Of a stretch of 64,000 nt of DNA, positions 1 to 12,500 are shown piece after piece. This stretch comes from Rehmannia glutinosa (Eukaryota > Streptophyta > Magnoliopsida > Lamiales > Orobanchaceae). Made by a program: the position numbers and the translations under genes. Within the stretch, counting starts at the first letter, position 1. The number at the start of each line of letters is the position of its first letter. The DNA is taken from NCBI GenBank assembly GCA_016081115.2, contig CM071930.1, forward strand, positions 41,515,335 through 41,579,334, read 5' to 3'. The notes under the pieces were generated by a model. The model did no database searches, had not been told where the DNA came from, and saw nothing but the letters and a program-made list of their open reading frames with translations.

Positions 1-896
1 AACTCCTCAACTCTTGGAATTAATCACACAATCTTCCAAATGAGCCCAAAGCTTCTAGTTTGATCTGAAAAACTTACTACAACTCCTTCAACCTTGAGAG
101 TAGACTCCTTTTTGCTCTTTCAAACAGCTTTCTTCAACTCGATGAAGTATTCTTTCCTTCATCAATGTGTTGATCGAGTTCCTTCTGATTTTGTGCTTCG
201 AGGAATATCTTTGAAAGCTCGGGAGAGAGTTTTGCAGTTTGCTTGCTTGAATGCTTGTTATCTCATAAAGTTCAACTACCTTATCTCGCTTCCTCGCCAC
301 CTTTTATAGTAGAAGATTCAAAATATGTCCGGGCTGAAGAGATAGACATATAAATCAAATCTCATTCATAAAGTTGTTGGCAAGTCTTGTCCTTGCAAGA
401 TTAATGAGGACCGTACCATGTTTTTAATGCTCGCACCCTTCCTTGGTCTCGCAGGTTTTTAGGTACATCCTATTGGTTCCGCTTTTTTGCACTCTTTCAA
501 AGAAACAACTTTATTGCCGGGCAAACACATGCCTATTTTTAGCAAAGTCTTGGATTGTGGCTTGAAAACCACATCTCTTTTCTTCAAGTCTGTCAGTCAG
601 AAACCCTTTTGACATTCGATTCCAATCAATTTAGAATGACTTATCCACAAATACCGACCGAGACAATTTTTCAAATCACTTGACTAATATTTCACTTGGC
701 TTCACACAATCGGACATACAAACAGCCTTCTCTTCAGCCTCACGCCGACTTTGTGATTTCTTCAACTTATCCTCACTCACTCACTTGCAGCTTCTATCTA
801 TTACAAATTGAATTACTAGGAAAATGGGGTGCCAACTTCCTATTCTAAGCTTTTTTACATGGTATCATCAAAATCTAAACATAAAGTTTCCTAACA
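1..896 (-). mobile_element. Partial Sirevirus-family LTR (reverse orientation), cut by window start
   Basis: The right edge reads ...CTAACA, the reverse complement of the TGTTAGGAA start of the LTR at 60597. A conserved family block (reverse of AGTTGGCACCCCATTTT) lies just inside at about 820-837, and a reversed TATA box (TTTTATA) at 302-308 matches the promoter position of the other family LTRs. The sequence is clearly more diverged than the LTRs at 36484, 48970 and 56825. No polypurine tract follows at 897, so 896 is the outer edge of the element. The rest of the element, or of a solo LTR, lies to the left of the window. Confidence 0.75.
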
Positions 897-1440
897 AAAC
901 CTCCGTATTTCGCTATGTACAAAAAGCATTAGCTAAACAATTTTTATGAGGAGGAAAGCAAAGGGCTCTCGCGAGTAGACGAGTTATTCATTATTTGGTG
1001 TATGGCGCTGGGGGGACGAGGTGCGGCTGTGCCTAATGCTCGTGGGCTACGATAGCTCGATAACTGGATAGAGAGGAATATGTATCGGGGAGGATGATTA
1101 CTCCTATTGCCGAATATTTTAATGTTAGCTTTAAAGCTTTCATGCGAGGCCAGAGGGCCAAAACTAATCGATTCGAAAGTGTCGCTTATTTGCTATGAAA
1201 ATGATTCAATTCGATGGCCATACCATCAAGCAAATCAAAGCGGATAGAACAAAGTTGTGCCCATAACCCAAAAGCCACGCCTATAAGAAATAGGGTACTA
1301 GTTAATGAGAGGTGAATATGCTGGGTCAGCGATCAAGAACAAAAGATGAACCTATGAGTGGATGCACTAATCCTCTGACAAGGGGGTAAATCGCCATGGA
1401 GCATGCAGTGATAAAGCTGTAGCGCGGAAACCGATGTGGC
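897..1440. other. Unassigned intergenic stretch
   Basis: No ORF above background and no recognisable repeat edge. Base composition is less AT-rich than its surroundings, which would fit decayed coding sequence of the gypsy element that follows, but I could not identify any pol motif in it. Confidence 0.35.
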
Positions 1441-3102
1441 CAAGTTTGTAGATGATACATATCAATTATCTATCAAGTAGCTTGTTGAGAACCACACAGA
1501 GTACTTACAACCATTCGAAACCATCACCCAAAATGTTAAAGACATGTGGCGAGATGATAAGTCTCGTATGGATGATCGCATATTTCACCGCCACTACCTC
1601 CACTCCACCACCACAAAATGATCCATGTAAGTTCTTATCACGATTCCCTTTTACTTTTGATAATTTCCCCATGTTCGAGACGAAGCATATTTTAAGTTGG
1701 GGGGGGGTTATCAAGAATGCGTAATTTAGTCGCTGCATTTTCGTATCGATTTAAGATTTGATAGAGCATAAAAATTTGCATTAAATTTTTCGATTTTTAT
1801 TATTTTATTTTTTTAGCACATTTATTATTTTAGCACGTTTAATTTCTTTTGTGTGTATTTTTAATAAAGATTTTCGAAAGATCATAACTTTCGTATGATT
1901 TTTTTACTATGAGAATTTAATTTTATGAGATGACATTTTTGTGAAGAATGCCGATAAATAGTTGAGGAGATGTCATTTATTTGTTTGGTATTGATTAAGA
2001 AAATTGGGTATTTGAGCATGTTACAAAATAAGCATGCAGCTTTTGTGCCTTAATCGCTTATCTTCTCAGATCTTATTTTTTTCGAGGTGTCATTCATGAT
2101 TGAAAGAACTCTAGAACTTGCTCTGCATCTTCATTGAAGCCACAAAAGCGCACTTTTGAAAATAATTTTAAGTGCCATCTTTGTTTAGCCTACTTAGCCT
2201 AAAAGCCTACCTATGAACTCACGATTCCCTTTAGCTTTAGCCAATAATTTGAGCCAAACTTTTATTATTAGTTGCATTTTGATCTTTAAAATTAAAAATG
2301 ATTTTATCCCCAGTAATTTCTGCTTATAAAAATGAAACAAGTTTGGGAGATGTGGTGAAAATTCTAGAAAAAGAGAGAAAGTTGGTAAAAGAAAGAGTAA
2401 GAGTAGTATCTAGTGAATCAAAGAAGAATGGCAAGCTCAAAAAAAGAAAAAAATAATCGAGCATGTGTTAAGCAAAAGAAAGAAAAGAAAAATTCTTGAA
2501 AATTGTGAAAATTGAGAGCTTGAGGCTAAAGAAAAAAGGAAATAGGAAAAAAGGCCTAAGAATGAAAAAAAGGAGAAAAAAATGGGAGTTGAGTTTGAAA
2601 AGGAAAATATCTTGAAAAAACGAGCTTTGGATAAAATCAAGTCGTGAATTGCAAGCTCCAGTCACATTAAATTCTATTTGCTCAAGTCAAGTCACTTAAT
2701 CCAAATTTTCTACCCTTACAAAAAGAGCCTACATTACAACCAAATGAAAGTCCTTTTTGATTCTTAGATTGTGCACACAAAAGTTGGACAGAGATGTTAG
2801 ACGATCGGTGTCATGGTAGTTCTACATTCATTGAATTGATTTTGTGCGTAAACACTTTCCCGTAAACTTTGAGATATGAGTGATACACTACTAATACTTA
2901 AGTCGCAATGTCAAGTACCCGAGAGAGTATTAATTTTGCCAAACTTATGAACGATGACTTCTTGATAATGAATCGTATGGTTTACTTCAATATGAAGTCA
3001 AATGAGATCAATGTTTATAAAGGTTCTCATGTGTTCTTTGTACCCTTGATATTATTTTTTAATTTGCTCAAGGACGAGCGATGCTTTAAGTTTGGGGAAT
3101 TT
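1441..3102 (+). mobile_element. 3' internal region of a Tat/Athila-like Ty3/gypsy element
   Basis: This stretch looks like the long untranslated 3' end of plant Tat/Athila gypsy elements. It has two polypurine-type tracts, one at 1691-1708 (TTTAAGTT followed by a G run) and one at 3085-3101 (TTTAAGTTTGGGGAATTT). The second is preceded by a stretch reading GCTCAAGGACGAGCGATG, a context common just before the 3' LTR in this group. An A/G-rich block lies at about 2350-2640. No intact gag or pol ORF is present. Orientation follows from the polypurine tract and from the LTR starting at 3103. The left boundary is uncertain. Confidence 0.6.
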
Positions 3103-4560
3103 TGATACGTGCAAAATATACGCATTTAGGCATAAATGGTATATAATTGATACATTTGCATGTATATTTAGCTGTTTTTACTTAGTTTCTTATGAATAAT
3201 ACTGTATTCTTTGTAATTTACAGAAAACAAGAGCTTAATTGAAGAAATGTCATTGAAGGCTCTTGAGATAGATCGACGAGTGTAAAGAAAAAGATCGAAA
3301 AGATGAAGAAACGGATAAAAACTAGTCACACAACCGACCGCGGGGGACCACACGACGGTGACCTGCTCTTATGCGATGATGACATGTTCCAGGCAAGATG
3401 ACATATCAATGTGAAGTTGGGAGAAAACAGGAAAAACTAAGACGCGACAAATGGGAACGCAGGAGAGCCACACCTGGCAGGTGGAGGTCCACAGCTACAC
3501 TACGATCAGACCGTATGACGAGTCAAAAAGGCATTTTCGTGTCCCTTTCCCATTCAAACTCTACAATTAATCAAGCACCTATATAAGGGACCCAAGGGTC
3601 AAGACAAAATAACAACATTTATACACCATACAACACACCAACATACATGAACACAAGATCGGTGTCTTTTGAGAGGAGGAGAGCTAGGTTACGAAGAGAA
3701 CCACATAAGGCCTTTCACATCTACTAAGACAAGAGTCCGGTGCTTGGAATAAGATCCATCCTGACAAGAAGCGGGGTTTTCTTTCTTAGTTTAGATCTCT
3801 TTTTATGTGCTTAAACGATGTCACAATGTTGATTTCAAGTTTGTCTATGAATTTTATCAATGTCATTAATCTTTCGTATCTTGTGGCATAATCAAAACTC
3901 GCTGATTCATGTTAAATCTTAATTAATTATTTTCTTAATTTATTCATGTGTTCTATTTTATGAATTCGAAAGTGCTTATTCTTAATTGCTTCTTATCCGA
4001 TCAATAATTAGCATGTCATATTTGTTAGTGCGAAATTTAAGAGAGTGCTAAATCAAAGATGGAAATCAAATTCGGGACATAAACGGTGTATCGAAATGAG
4101 ACCTACAACTCGCTTAAGGGGAGTCATTCAATTTATAGATCTTTTGGGAGTTAATAATAGTTGTGTCGAAGCTCCGAGACCTACAATTGATATTAATCTA
4201 CATCGTTATGCATCAGCCCGTGAGTGTGAATGTATCAACTTAGAATCAACCCCATGTAATCAATGAATCGTTTTGCTAAACATTAATTGGATTTAATATC
4301 AAGAAACATGTTGAGATTATGTGCCTAAGGTTGCTTCGTAGTTGTTGAAAATACTTGTGGGTTCGAAGCTATTTCTTTTTCTTTTATTTTTCAATTTTTC
4401 TAAAAACTTAAGATTTGGTCGCCTTCCAATAAAATCGAATGCGATGTTATTATGACCTTTTTGCTGCTGAGTCAATCCCAAGCTTAATGACCTTCTTGCC
4501 ATTATTATATAAACTACACCGTACACTTCTGCGCTGTAAGATCCAAATATTTTTATAACA
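3103..4560 (+). mobile_element. LTR of the Ty3/gypsy element
   Basis: It starts TGATACGTGC directly after the polypurine tract and probably ends TATAACA at 4560, giving a TG...CA unit of about 1.46 kb. A TATA box (TATATAA) lies at 3580-3586. Near the end, ACTACACCGTACACTT at about 4513-4528 matches the LTR-end motif of the reverse gypsy copy at about 32626-32641, which supports the 3' edge. No second LTR or clear PBS follows, so this is the 3' LTR of a 5'-truncated element. Confidence 0.55.
3580..3586 (+). promoter_or_regulatory. TATA box in gypsy LTR
   Basis: TATATAA about 480 bp into the LTR. Its position fits the U3/R boundary of a plant LTR. Assigned by motif only. Confidence 0.4.
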
Positions 4561-4688
4561 CTTTCACTCAAGCTTTATACCGATTTGGTTCAACCAACTC
4601 CTCGGCTAGGATCATTCTCCCGTGACGTGATGCTCATCAAGATTGTATGCCAAAGCAATTGTCCATCAACACAAAGTGCTCCCAAGAC
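4561..4688. other. Short unassigned stretch before assembly gap
   Basis: Follows the gypsy LTR. No PBS could be identified, so it may be flanking DNA rather than the interior of another element. Confidence 0.3.
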
Positions 4689-4788
4689 NNNNNNNNNNNN
4701 NNNNNNNNNNNNNNNNNNNNNNNNNNNNNNNNNNNNNNNNNNNNNNNNNNNNNNNNNNNNNNNNNNNNNNNNNNNNNNNNNNNNNNNN
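4689..4788. other. Assembly gap of 100 Ns
   Basis: Exactly 100 N bases, the usual placeholder for a scaffold gap of unknown size. The missing length is unknown, so apparent adjacency of sequences on either side is not reliable. Confidence 0.99.
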
Positions 4789-5250
4789 CACGTTCAATTA
4801 CATGTGCTGGTTTACCCTCTTTGGAAGTTTTCTGACTTTTTGACTTAACATTAGAAATGAACTATATATAGTAAAGACGGGTTGATGGGCTTTTTGAATG
4901 AGTTTTTCAATTTGCTAAAAACACAAGAAAATGAGGATCAATTATTTTACTTTGGCTTGGCCCAAATAAATAGAGTCCATAACTTAATTTTAGGTCTTCT
5001 CATCCGAATTTATATACTCAAGATAATAAATTCTTGACTAACTATAATCCCAAATAATAAAATTAACAATCTAGATCCTTAAATTTGCGAAAACATTACT
5101 CTAAAATCCCGAGATTCAAAATTTAATGTTGGTATTACAGGATTATATTATATAATATCTTCATATATAATCGGGATGTATGTTTATATATACTCGTATA
5201 CGATCTCGATCTTCATCAATTATTATGGACTTGTTTTAGAAATACTAATT
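4789..5250. other. AT-rich intergenic DNA
   Basis: No ORF, RNA gene or repeat boundary recognised. Confidence 0.4.
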
Positions 5251-5690
5251 TATTAGAGTTAATTTTTTTTAAACCAAACTATACGAGTTTTTACTTTGCC
5301 TACTTAACTTTAAATTGTTCAACTTACCATCCAATTTACGCAAATTATCAGACTTAGCTCGTAAATTCAATTTTACCCTTAACCTCTATGATTTTATTTT
5401 TGATATCTCAAATGGTATCATAAAATTTAAGTTTATTGATGAAATTTATTATTATTTAATACTATTTTTATATGACTAAAGATTATGAGATTTTCGAGAG
5501 ACAATTGGTCCAAATAATTATTCGAGATTTAATACTTACGGACAATCCACTAGCAATTAGGGGTAAAATGGAAAATTATAGCTAAGTGTTACAATTTTCA
5601 AAGTTCGAGAGGTAAAAATGAAATAATTCAAAGTTAAGTGGGCAATATAGAAAAGGCATAGGTTGGGGCAAATTACAATTACCTCTAATT
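5251..5690. mobile_element. Foldback/MITE-like element with long inverted repeats
   Basis: The first about 140 bp and the reverse complement of the last about 130 bp are similar. Both read TTAGAG(G)TAATT, then an arm containing TACTTAACTTTAAATTG (left) or CACTTAACTTTGAATTA (right arm, reversed), then CTTAGCT and ATTTTACCC. The internal spacer is short (about 170 bp) and non-coding. The structure fits a non-autonomous DNA transposon. The superfamily is not identified because no target duplication can be fixed with confidence. Confidence 0.55.
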
Positions 5691-6180
5691 TATATGATTA
5701 AGATTATATCTTATCAAACTTTTATATATGCAATATGATATATTGTTAGAAAACTACGAAATTGTTCTTTCTTATGAATTTACTTTTATTTTAAAAAAAT
5801 TAAAGTATTCTAAAAGTTAAAATAGAAAGAAGACAATAATATAAATTTCTTTAAGAAATAAGAACTTACTATTATTTAAATAAGAAAGTATAAGATCGAC
5901 TAAAATCCAATTTTCAGAAAAACAAGAAGCACTTTTGCAAGTATTTGCGATTTTCTAAGAAAAAATTTATTATTTAAATTAAGAAAGTGTAAAATCGCTT
6001 AAAATAATTTTTTTAATAAATTAAATTTAAAATCAATTATTTAAATTAAGAAATTAGAAATCAGTTTTCAATCCAAACTTTGAAAGTTGATTATCAAGAT
6101 ACGTATAAATATCAAACGTGTTGCATACATTTTTTCGGTATTATAAACTATCAAGTTAATTGATCATTATTTTTTCATCA
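5691..6180. other. AT-rich stretch between foldback element and MULE1
   Basis: Long A/T runs, no ORF. The left terminus of MULE1 should lie in or left of this stretch, but I could not find an inverted copy of its right terminus. Confidence 0.35.
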
Positions 6181-6337
6181 TATGTAGGTTGTATATATTG
6201 AAATTATTTGATTACGACCACGTTTGTTCTGACCCAGTACTTTGCTTATATATGACCATACAAATGCTTATACTCATTTACCATTATGCTAATGTGTTTT
6301 CAAAATCTTGCTTAATTATTTCTTTTTGTTGAAACAG

Positions 6338-8845
6338 TTGTAATTGCAAGTGTTCCGCAGCAGCGGATTGAAATAACAACGGATTCATCTCCGAATTGGA
6401 TACCAGAATGTGATGAACATATGACTCCAAAAGAAGGGATGAATTATGATAGTGTCGACAACGGAATACAATACTACAAGAATTATGAGCGTGCCAGTGG
6501 ATTTGATGTGAGAATTAGCACAACCAAACACTTCCGCAGTGGTATAATACGCATGCAATACATAGTGTGCAGCCGCGAAGGGTTCAAAAAGGTTAACAAC
6601 TCATCTGCATCTCATGAAGAAGCGGTGCTAAATGATGACGAAGTCTCTCAAGTGAGGCCTGAGAAAACCGAGGTGGGATGCGGGCGCGATCGTGTTCCCA
6701 AGCCACTGCATCCTGGTTCTTACACGATAAAAAGTTTTGAAATCGGGCACACACATTCCTTGACGCCCGGGGGTGTACGGACACTTTCTAAAGGCCAATA
6801 GGAATTTAATGGCTCACCAAAAATTCATCTTAAGTCAGTATAAAAGCAAACATCGGGACAACAAAAACTTATCGATTGTATAAGGAGATGGTTGGAGGAG
6901 TATTCGAATGTAAAGACCGCCAATCGACTTTAAAAATTTCAAGAGATAGCCAAAGCTTTACGTCAATGGAGTGATGCACAACTTATTATAGATAAGTTTT
7001 TGAAAAGATTGAAGTTTGTCCAAATACATCATTCAACTATGACGTTGATGAAAACGACTAACTTACACGACTATTTTGGGCTGGTCGATCCAATGTGCAA
7101 GCCTACTATAGATTGTTCGGGATGTTATATCTTTGAAGCAACATACAACACTAACAGTTCGGTGCAATCCATCAAAATTCGTGTTCCTTCCTTTTTTAAT
7201 GCGTGCACAAGTATGCATATCAAAACAACATTAACCGCCAAGTTACTTTCATACTTTTGCATAGGATAATATATAATTTTGTGAAGAAAATGACCATTTT
7301 CTTACATCATTTATTCATGTGTGGATGTGCATCACAATTGAACATAAACTGCTTATATATTAGTTAAATGTTGCTTATGTATTATAAGAAAATTGCATGC
7401 GTCCCGAACTTGAAGAAATTTGTTATTTTGAGAAAAAAGGAGACTAATTTATCCAACAACAACCATAGGTACAAAATGGTGTTTGCGCTTTCACCGGTGT
7501 ATACAACCATAGAAGATGTGTTACGTTAAATGCTGGGTTCTTCTATAGGAAGATGAAGAATCGTATGTGTGGCTATTCGGAAATTTCTTAAAGCGATGGG
7601 GCATGAGCGGAAATACATAGCTACTGAATCAAGATCCCAATGAAAAATGTATAATTTTTTTTTCAAAAACAAAAGATTCACCCACTATGTATGTGGCACA
7701 TCATGGAAAAAGTTGGCGCGAAGGTTGAGCATACTTTGCTTAAAGGCGAGGAATTCATGGAAAGATTGAATCGCATTGTTTAGAGTAACTACATCGAACC
7801 TCAAGAATTTGAGAAGAGATGGGCACGATTGATGAATGATTACCTACTCACCGCATTCATGGTTCGCAGATATATTTGAAATCGAGAAAATCGTAGATTC
7901 TTGCTTATTTAAAAGTGTGCAATTGAGCGGATTACTCATAACCACGCCATGATCGTAAAGTGCTTAATGGTTCGAAGTTTCACCAACCCATAGGTTAGTC
8001 TATTAGAATTTTTCATGCACTACGATAGCGTTATAGAAGCTCAAAAGACATAACCTAGACAAATCGAATGAACGAGATCGATTCTAGCTTGCCCTAATGC
8101 AAAACATTAGAAATTGAGAAACATGCATCAATTGTGTATACTAGAAGCAGTGTTTTGTGTGAGCACCAGATCGAATCATCTTGTTACAAGTGCATGACAA
8201 TAGAAATCAACAACTTGGGACTAACACATGACTTACAAAATCGAGGATGTGGAAATAGAGTCTTTATAGTGGTTTTATATATAAATGAGGATATGATGGA
8301 ATGCGCTTGTAAAATGTTTCAACGATGAACTTCTAGTAACATTTTCTCGCTACTAAAAGAGGCCGATAAAATCCCCAAATGAAATATATTCACAAAGATG
8401 GACGAAAAAAGCATCCATGCTACCGTGTCAAACAACGATTCATTGAGCAGTTTCAAATCGGATATGCGAAGGATACAACGATTCATTTGGTCGACATTCA
8501 CATTGTATGGTTCTATCAAATGACGATAAGTCCAAGATGGAAACCTGTCAAAGATCATAAAAAACCATAAAGAAAAATTGCGATGGATCAACAAACGATT
8601 CCCCGTTCGGTGAACAAACAATCATTGATCGAAGGATTCGTTGGGGACAAATCTCGGCTAAGCGTTGTAGTGTTGCCACCAACATAGGCCAAAAAAAAAG
8701 GAAGCGGCGGTCAGTCAAGAGCGACTTAGTCGTAAGGAGAAAAGCAATAAAGGCGGACGAGAAAATGAAGAGACGTTGTAAAATGCGGAGAAATAGGTTC
8801 GCGCACAATAGCGAACGTGTGACAAGTAAATTCATTTTTTATTGA
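6338..8845 (+). pseudogene. MULE1 transposase pseudogene (FAR1 domain, MULE DDE core, SWIM, zinc knuckle)
   Basis: This would encode the element's transposase. After an apparent splice acceptor (GAAACAG ending at 6337) a FAR1-type DNA-binding region is open to 6801, including YYKNYERASGFDVR and HTHSLTP. The DDE core begins at about 7000-7180 (FGLVDPMCKPTIDCSG, then EATYNTN). An intron of about 270 bp at the same place as in MULE2 ends before GTACAAAATGG at about 7470. Later pieces show the SWIM start (CACKMF, about 8300), the motif RWTKKA (about 8397) and a degraded zinc knuckle ending at 8845. Many stops and frameshifts interrupt it, especially between 6800 and 8300. It is clearly non-functional and more decayed than the MULE2 copy. 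Confidence 0.75.
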
Positions 8846-9658
8846 TGTTATTTTTGAAGTGCATGTTTGATGTCGCTTATTAAAGCATTTGATCTTGCTT
8901 ATTTATGCATATTTTACCGCTTAATTTTTATGTTTATTTCAGATTTTATAATTATTTGTTTCATACAATCCTAAAAATTATTCCTTAAAAATAAAAAAGC
9001 ATGTGCTCGATAAAAAATATTGTGATTTGCCTGTTTAATTTTTATTACCTTGACTTTGCTTGTTGCTAACAAAAGATAAAATACCATGAGATACATGCTT
9101 ACAAGTCCATTCAATTCACAAAGCATTTGAATCATGCTTACAAAAAATATTTGAATACTCAAAAAAGTATACGATACTTGATAAGTTATAATATTTGAAA
9201 TAGTGCTTACAAGTAAATTGACTTCCACTTACAAAGCATTTGAATTCTCGCTTACAAAACATTTGAATCTTGCTAAAAAAATGTATAAGATACTTTAAAA
9301 GTTAAAACATTTGAATATTTCTTACAATGCGATTGATTTTAAGCACAAAGAACACGAACACTGCTTAAAAATATTTGAAATAATGCTAGAAACATTATAA
9401 CATACCATGAAAGTGATTGCTTACAATAGAGTTGAATTCTCGCATACAAACTAATTGAATTACTTACATAAGCAAATCGTCTGCTTTGAAGAAAATATAA
9501 CAACCATGAACTAACACTCAACAATAATAAAAAAAACATTCAACATCACTACAAAGTACTTCAAAACCAAACAAATTTAGCGGTATACGTAAAACACTCC
9601 GAGAACTCAATACTTTTATTAAAAAGTATAAGCAACAAAACGTTTGATTGATCCTATT
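8846..9658. repeat. Convergent intergenic region with a dispersed GCTTACAA...ATTTGAAT repeat
   Basis: It lies between the 3' ends of the two MULE1 genes. The word GCTTACAA recurs at 9097, 9136, 9205, 9250 and about 9419, usually followed by (AA)CATTTGAAT or AATATTTGAA. Spacing is irregular, so this is a degenerate repeat cluster rather than a regular satellite. No coding potential was seen. Confidence 0.5.
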
Positions 9659-10379
9659 TCACTTTGGCAAACTCTTCACCCGTCCCGATACCACCTCCTC
9701 AGCTCGTTTCATTGCGTCTGACAGACATATTGCGGTGCATACTTTCTGCATCATCAATAGTTGCTCCTCGTTTTTTTTTGGAGCCCGCTATCCCGATTTT
9801 TGATCCCACCACCCATATAGGTCTCCGTATGGCGCATTGCGAAAATACCGCAATCAACTTTGTTATCTTGTCCCTCCAAGGCATGCACAAGCGGGAGGCG
9901 ATCGAATTTTGGATCACACGAGCAATTGACGAAAAACCGCCCGCCGATAAGTATTGCGAAAAAACTTGTCATTGTCAAAAAAAAAATAAAAAATATTTGA
10001 ATCGCTTCCAAAAATAAAGATTGAAAATATATATTCAATCATCCATAGAGAACAAAAGCTGACCAATTTATCGGTGCATTGTCGTATTGGAGGGTTTTGT
10101 TGCCGCCAACGAGGAGTTGTCTAATACGTGGCATACCTTCTTTTTAACGCCAAAGCATACCACGAAAAAATGGTCGCTCTTGAATATCGGAAAGAAGAAC
10201 TACACAATGAGTAAAAAAAGGTTAGGGTCACGAATAAAAAAAAAGCCTCACCATATCACGCATACCAACTGGATCTCCTCCATCTTGCTCGCACTGCAAT
10301 CACTAAATTCGATGTCGAAGCTTTTGCTGAATCTCTTAATCAATTCACTCGAATCAAGTCGCTTTCTTTAGGCATTACA

Positions 10380-10860
10380 ATTGTGAATGTCTGCATAGCA
10401 GAAATAGCACAAACATAAGCAGTAATTAAACCCTGCGAAAGCAATATTTATTGCAGACATAATCATTGTTCATAGCAGTCCCAAGCAACCTATCATACAT
10501 AAAAATATAATGGAACGAATAACAATAAGCATAATACATAACATGAATAAGCATAATTCAAACCATACATAAACATGATTATCATACATGAGCAAAAAAA
10601 GCTTCCATAAAATAAGCATAATACAAACTAAGCATAAGCATAATGTAAAACATGCATAACCCTAAAATACCTTACATAAGCATAATTATCTTACATAAGC
10701 ATTAATCTACTCATACATTAGCATAAAAGGCAAAACATACGTAAGCATATTGGGATACATCCATAAGCATAATGCACAAAAAGAACATCATCATGGATAC
10801 TACTTACAAAGCCATATATACCAATTAAACCTCGTACATCAAAAAAATTATTAACAAAAA
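10380..10860. repeat. Intronic repeat rich in ATAAGCATAA
   Basis: Within the Ulp1 pseudogene. AAGCATAAT-type words recur about every 15-40 bp (for example near 10525, 10549, 10613 and 10633). Read on the gene's sense (minus) strand this is ATTATGCTTAT. No regular unit is seen here, unlike at 12103. Confidence 0.5.
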
Positions 10861-12102
10861 TACGGTGAAAACATACGATAGGATATGTCGTGGCAAAGAA
10901 TCTCTGCAACAGAACTATCGATCCTCAATAATTCTTTGCGGTTCAAGATAAACGACCACGTATCCACAACAGACCGTGACGTCTTGCCCACCCTTCTTCA
11001 ACGTCTCCATATCTTGTCGGTGATGTTAAATTTGCCACTACCAAAATGACTTCTTCCCCTGCGTATTCATACAATTGTTCAACAAATAACTTCATCGAAA
11101 AAAAAATTGAAATAAACAAAAACATAAATAAACTTATCTCTCACTGCACGGATTTTCAAAAATCCATTCGATACCATCATCTTCATTTTTGTACACTCGA
11201 TAACACGTCAATCCGTATTGCATTCTCAATTTGCCCTCCCTCCATCTCATCGCCATTTGCTAACCTCATCTTCTTCGCCATCACATCGCTTGTTCCAAAT
11301 CGGCATCACACAGTATCTCCTCATCATTGTCGCTAATACCATCCTCATCATCGCCGCTTTTACCCTCATCCTCCCTCATCGTCATCCTCATCATCACTAT
11401 CACCGTCCCCGGAATCCATACCATCTCCACCATATCACGTGCCTCGCTAACCCCACCCACGATAATAAAACAAAGAAAGAAACAACACATATCGAAGACA
11501 ACACAAAAAGCAACATTCTATTCATAATAAAGCAACATTTTGTGATCTTTGTAAGCGGGTAGACCGGATGTTAAAGTAATAACGAAAAAGAAAAATCGGG
11601 ATATCTACATCCGCGCCATAGTTGTATCAATCTCTTGGGTAACTCCCGGACTAAAACTTGGCAAATCTTCCACGCCCTTTTGTACTCATCCCTTCGACCA
11701 AGCGCCAAGTTCATTTTTTTGCCGGCGGCTATGGTCTCGGGGTTATTCCAAAAAGCTTCATTTGGCATGCGTTTCACTCATATCATCGGCAGGGGCCCTC
11801 CGCATCCAATGTATGCTTACTAGTTGAGCATATAAGCATCCTAGTTGATTCTTGTAATTTGCAAAAGTCCATGATCCATCTCTTTTTGGAGCATTCGAAA
11901 CAACGCAATTATGTCGACCACATATGTAGCAAGGCCTGACAACTTCGCAAAGACTCTCGATTTATACTTCTTTTCAAAAATTATCGAACAAATGTCACGG
12001 TCACATAAGCATTATTTATAACATTCTAGAGCATGATTTACAACACATGCAGACAAACAGTTGTCTATAGACATATAGAAAAAACTAAAAAAATCTTTAC
12101 CA

Positions 12103-12500
12103 ATTTTTGTAGTCATTATTAACTACACATATAAGCAGAATTGACATATATCATAAGCAATCCACAAACATTAGACATAATATACAAAAATGCAATAATT
12201 AATACTTCATCATTTTTGTAAGCATTATTAGCAACACATATAAGCAGAACTGTCATATATCATAAGCAATATTTTAACATATTTGAGAGAAAATCCAACA
12301 ATTACCATAATATACAACCCATAATTTTTGTAAGCATTTTAGCTACATAGATAAGCACATTTGGCAAACATAATAAGCATTATTAACTAGACATATATGC
12401 AAGGATTACAAAAGTCAAATACTCCATCATTTTATAATATAAGCATTATTAACTATACATATAAGCATAACTTTCATGTGTCATAAGCAATAATACAAAA
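12103..12500. repeat. Four-copy tandem repeat of about 108 bp in a Ulp1 intron
   Basis: Units start near 12103, 12212, 12322 and 12428. Each contains TTTTTGTAAGCATTATTA (or a close variant), then ACATATAAGCA, then ATCATAAGCAAT. The block sits between coding pieces of the MULE1 Ulp1 pseudogene, so it is probably intronic. The units are degenerate. The same period recurs in MULE2 at 59071-59680. Confidence 0.65.

Noticed and set aside
1452..1724. A 90-codon frame with a possible protein start
   Set aside because: It ends in a polypurine-type G run of a gypsy 3' region and shows no domain; treated as non-coding element sequence.
2437..2665. Hydrophobic Phe/Ser/Leu-rich frames on the minus strand that look like membrane proteins
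   Set aside because: They are translations of the reverse of an A/G-rich tract; composition alone explains the hydrophobicity.
9754..10038. N-terminal hydrophobic stretch in the frame before NKVDCGIF, suggesting a membrane-anchored protease
   Set aside because: The stretch is translated intron (AT-rich, with TTTTTT runs); the protease exon starts after it.
11046..11562. His/Pro/Ser-rich plus-strand frames
   Set aside because: They are antisense to the acidic region of the Ulp1 pseudogene, which explains the CATCATC-type composition.
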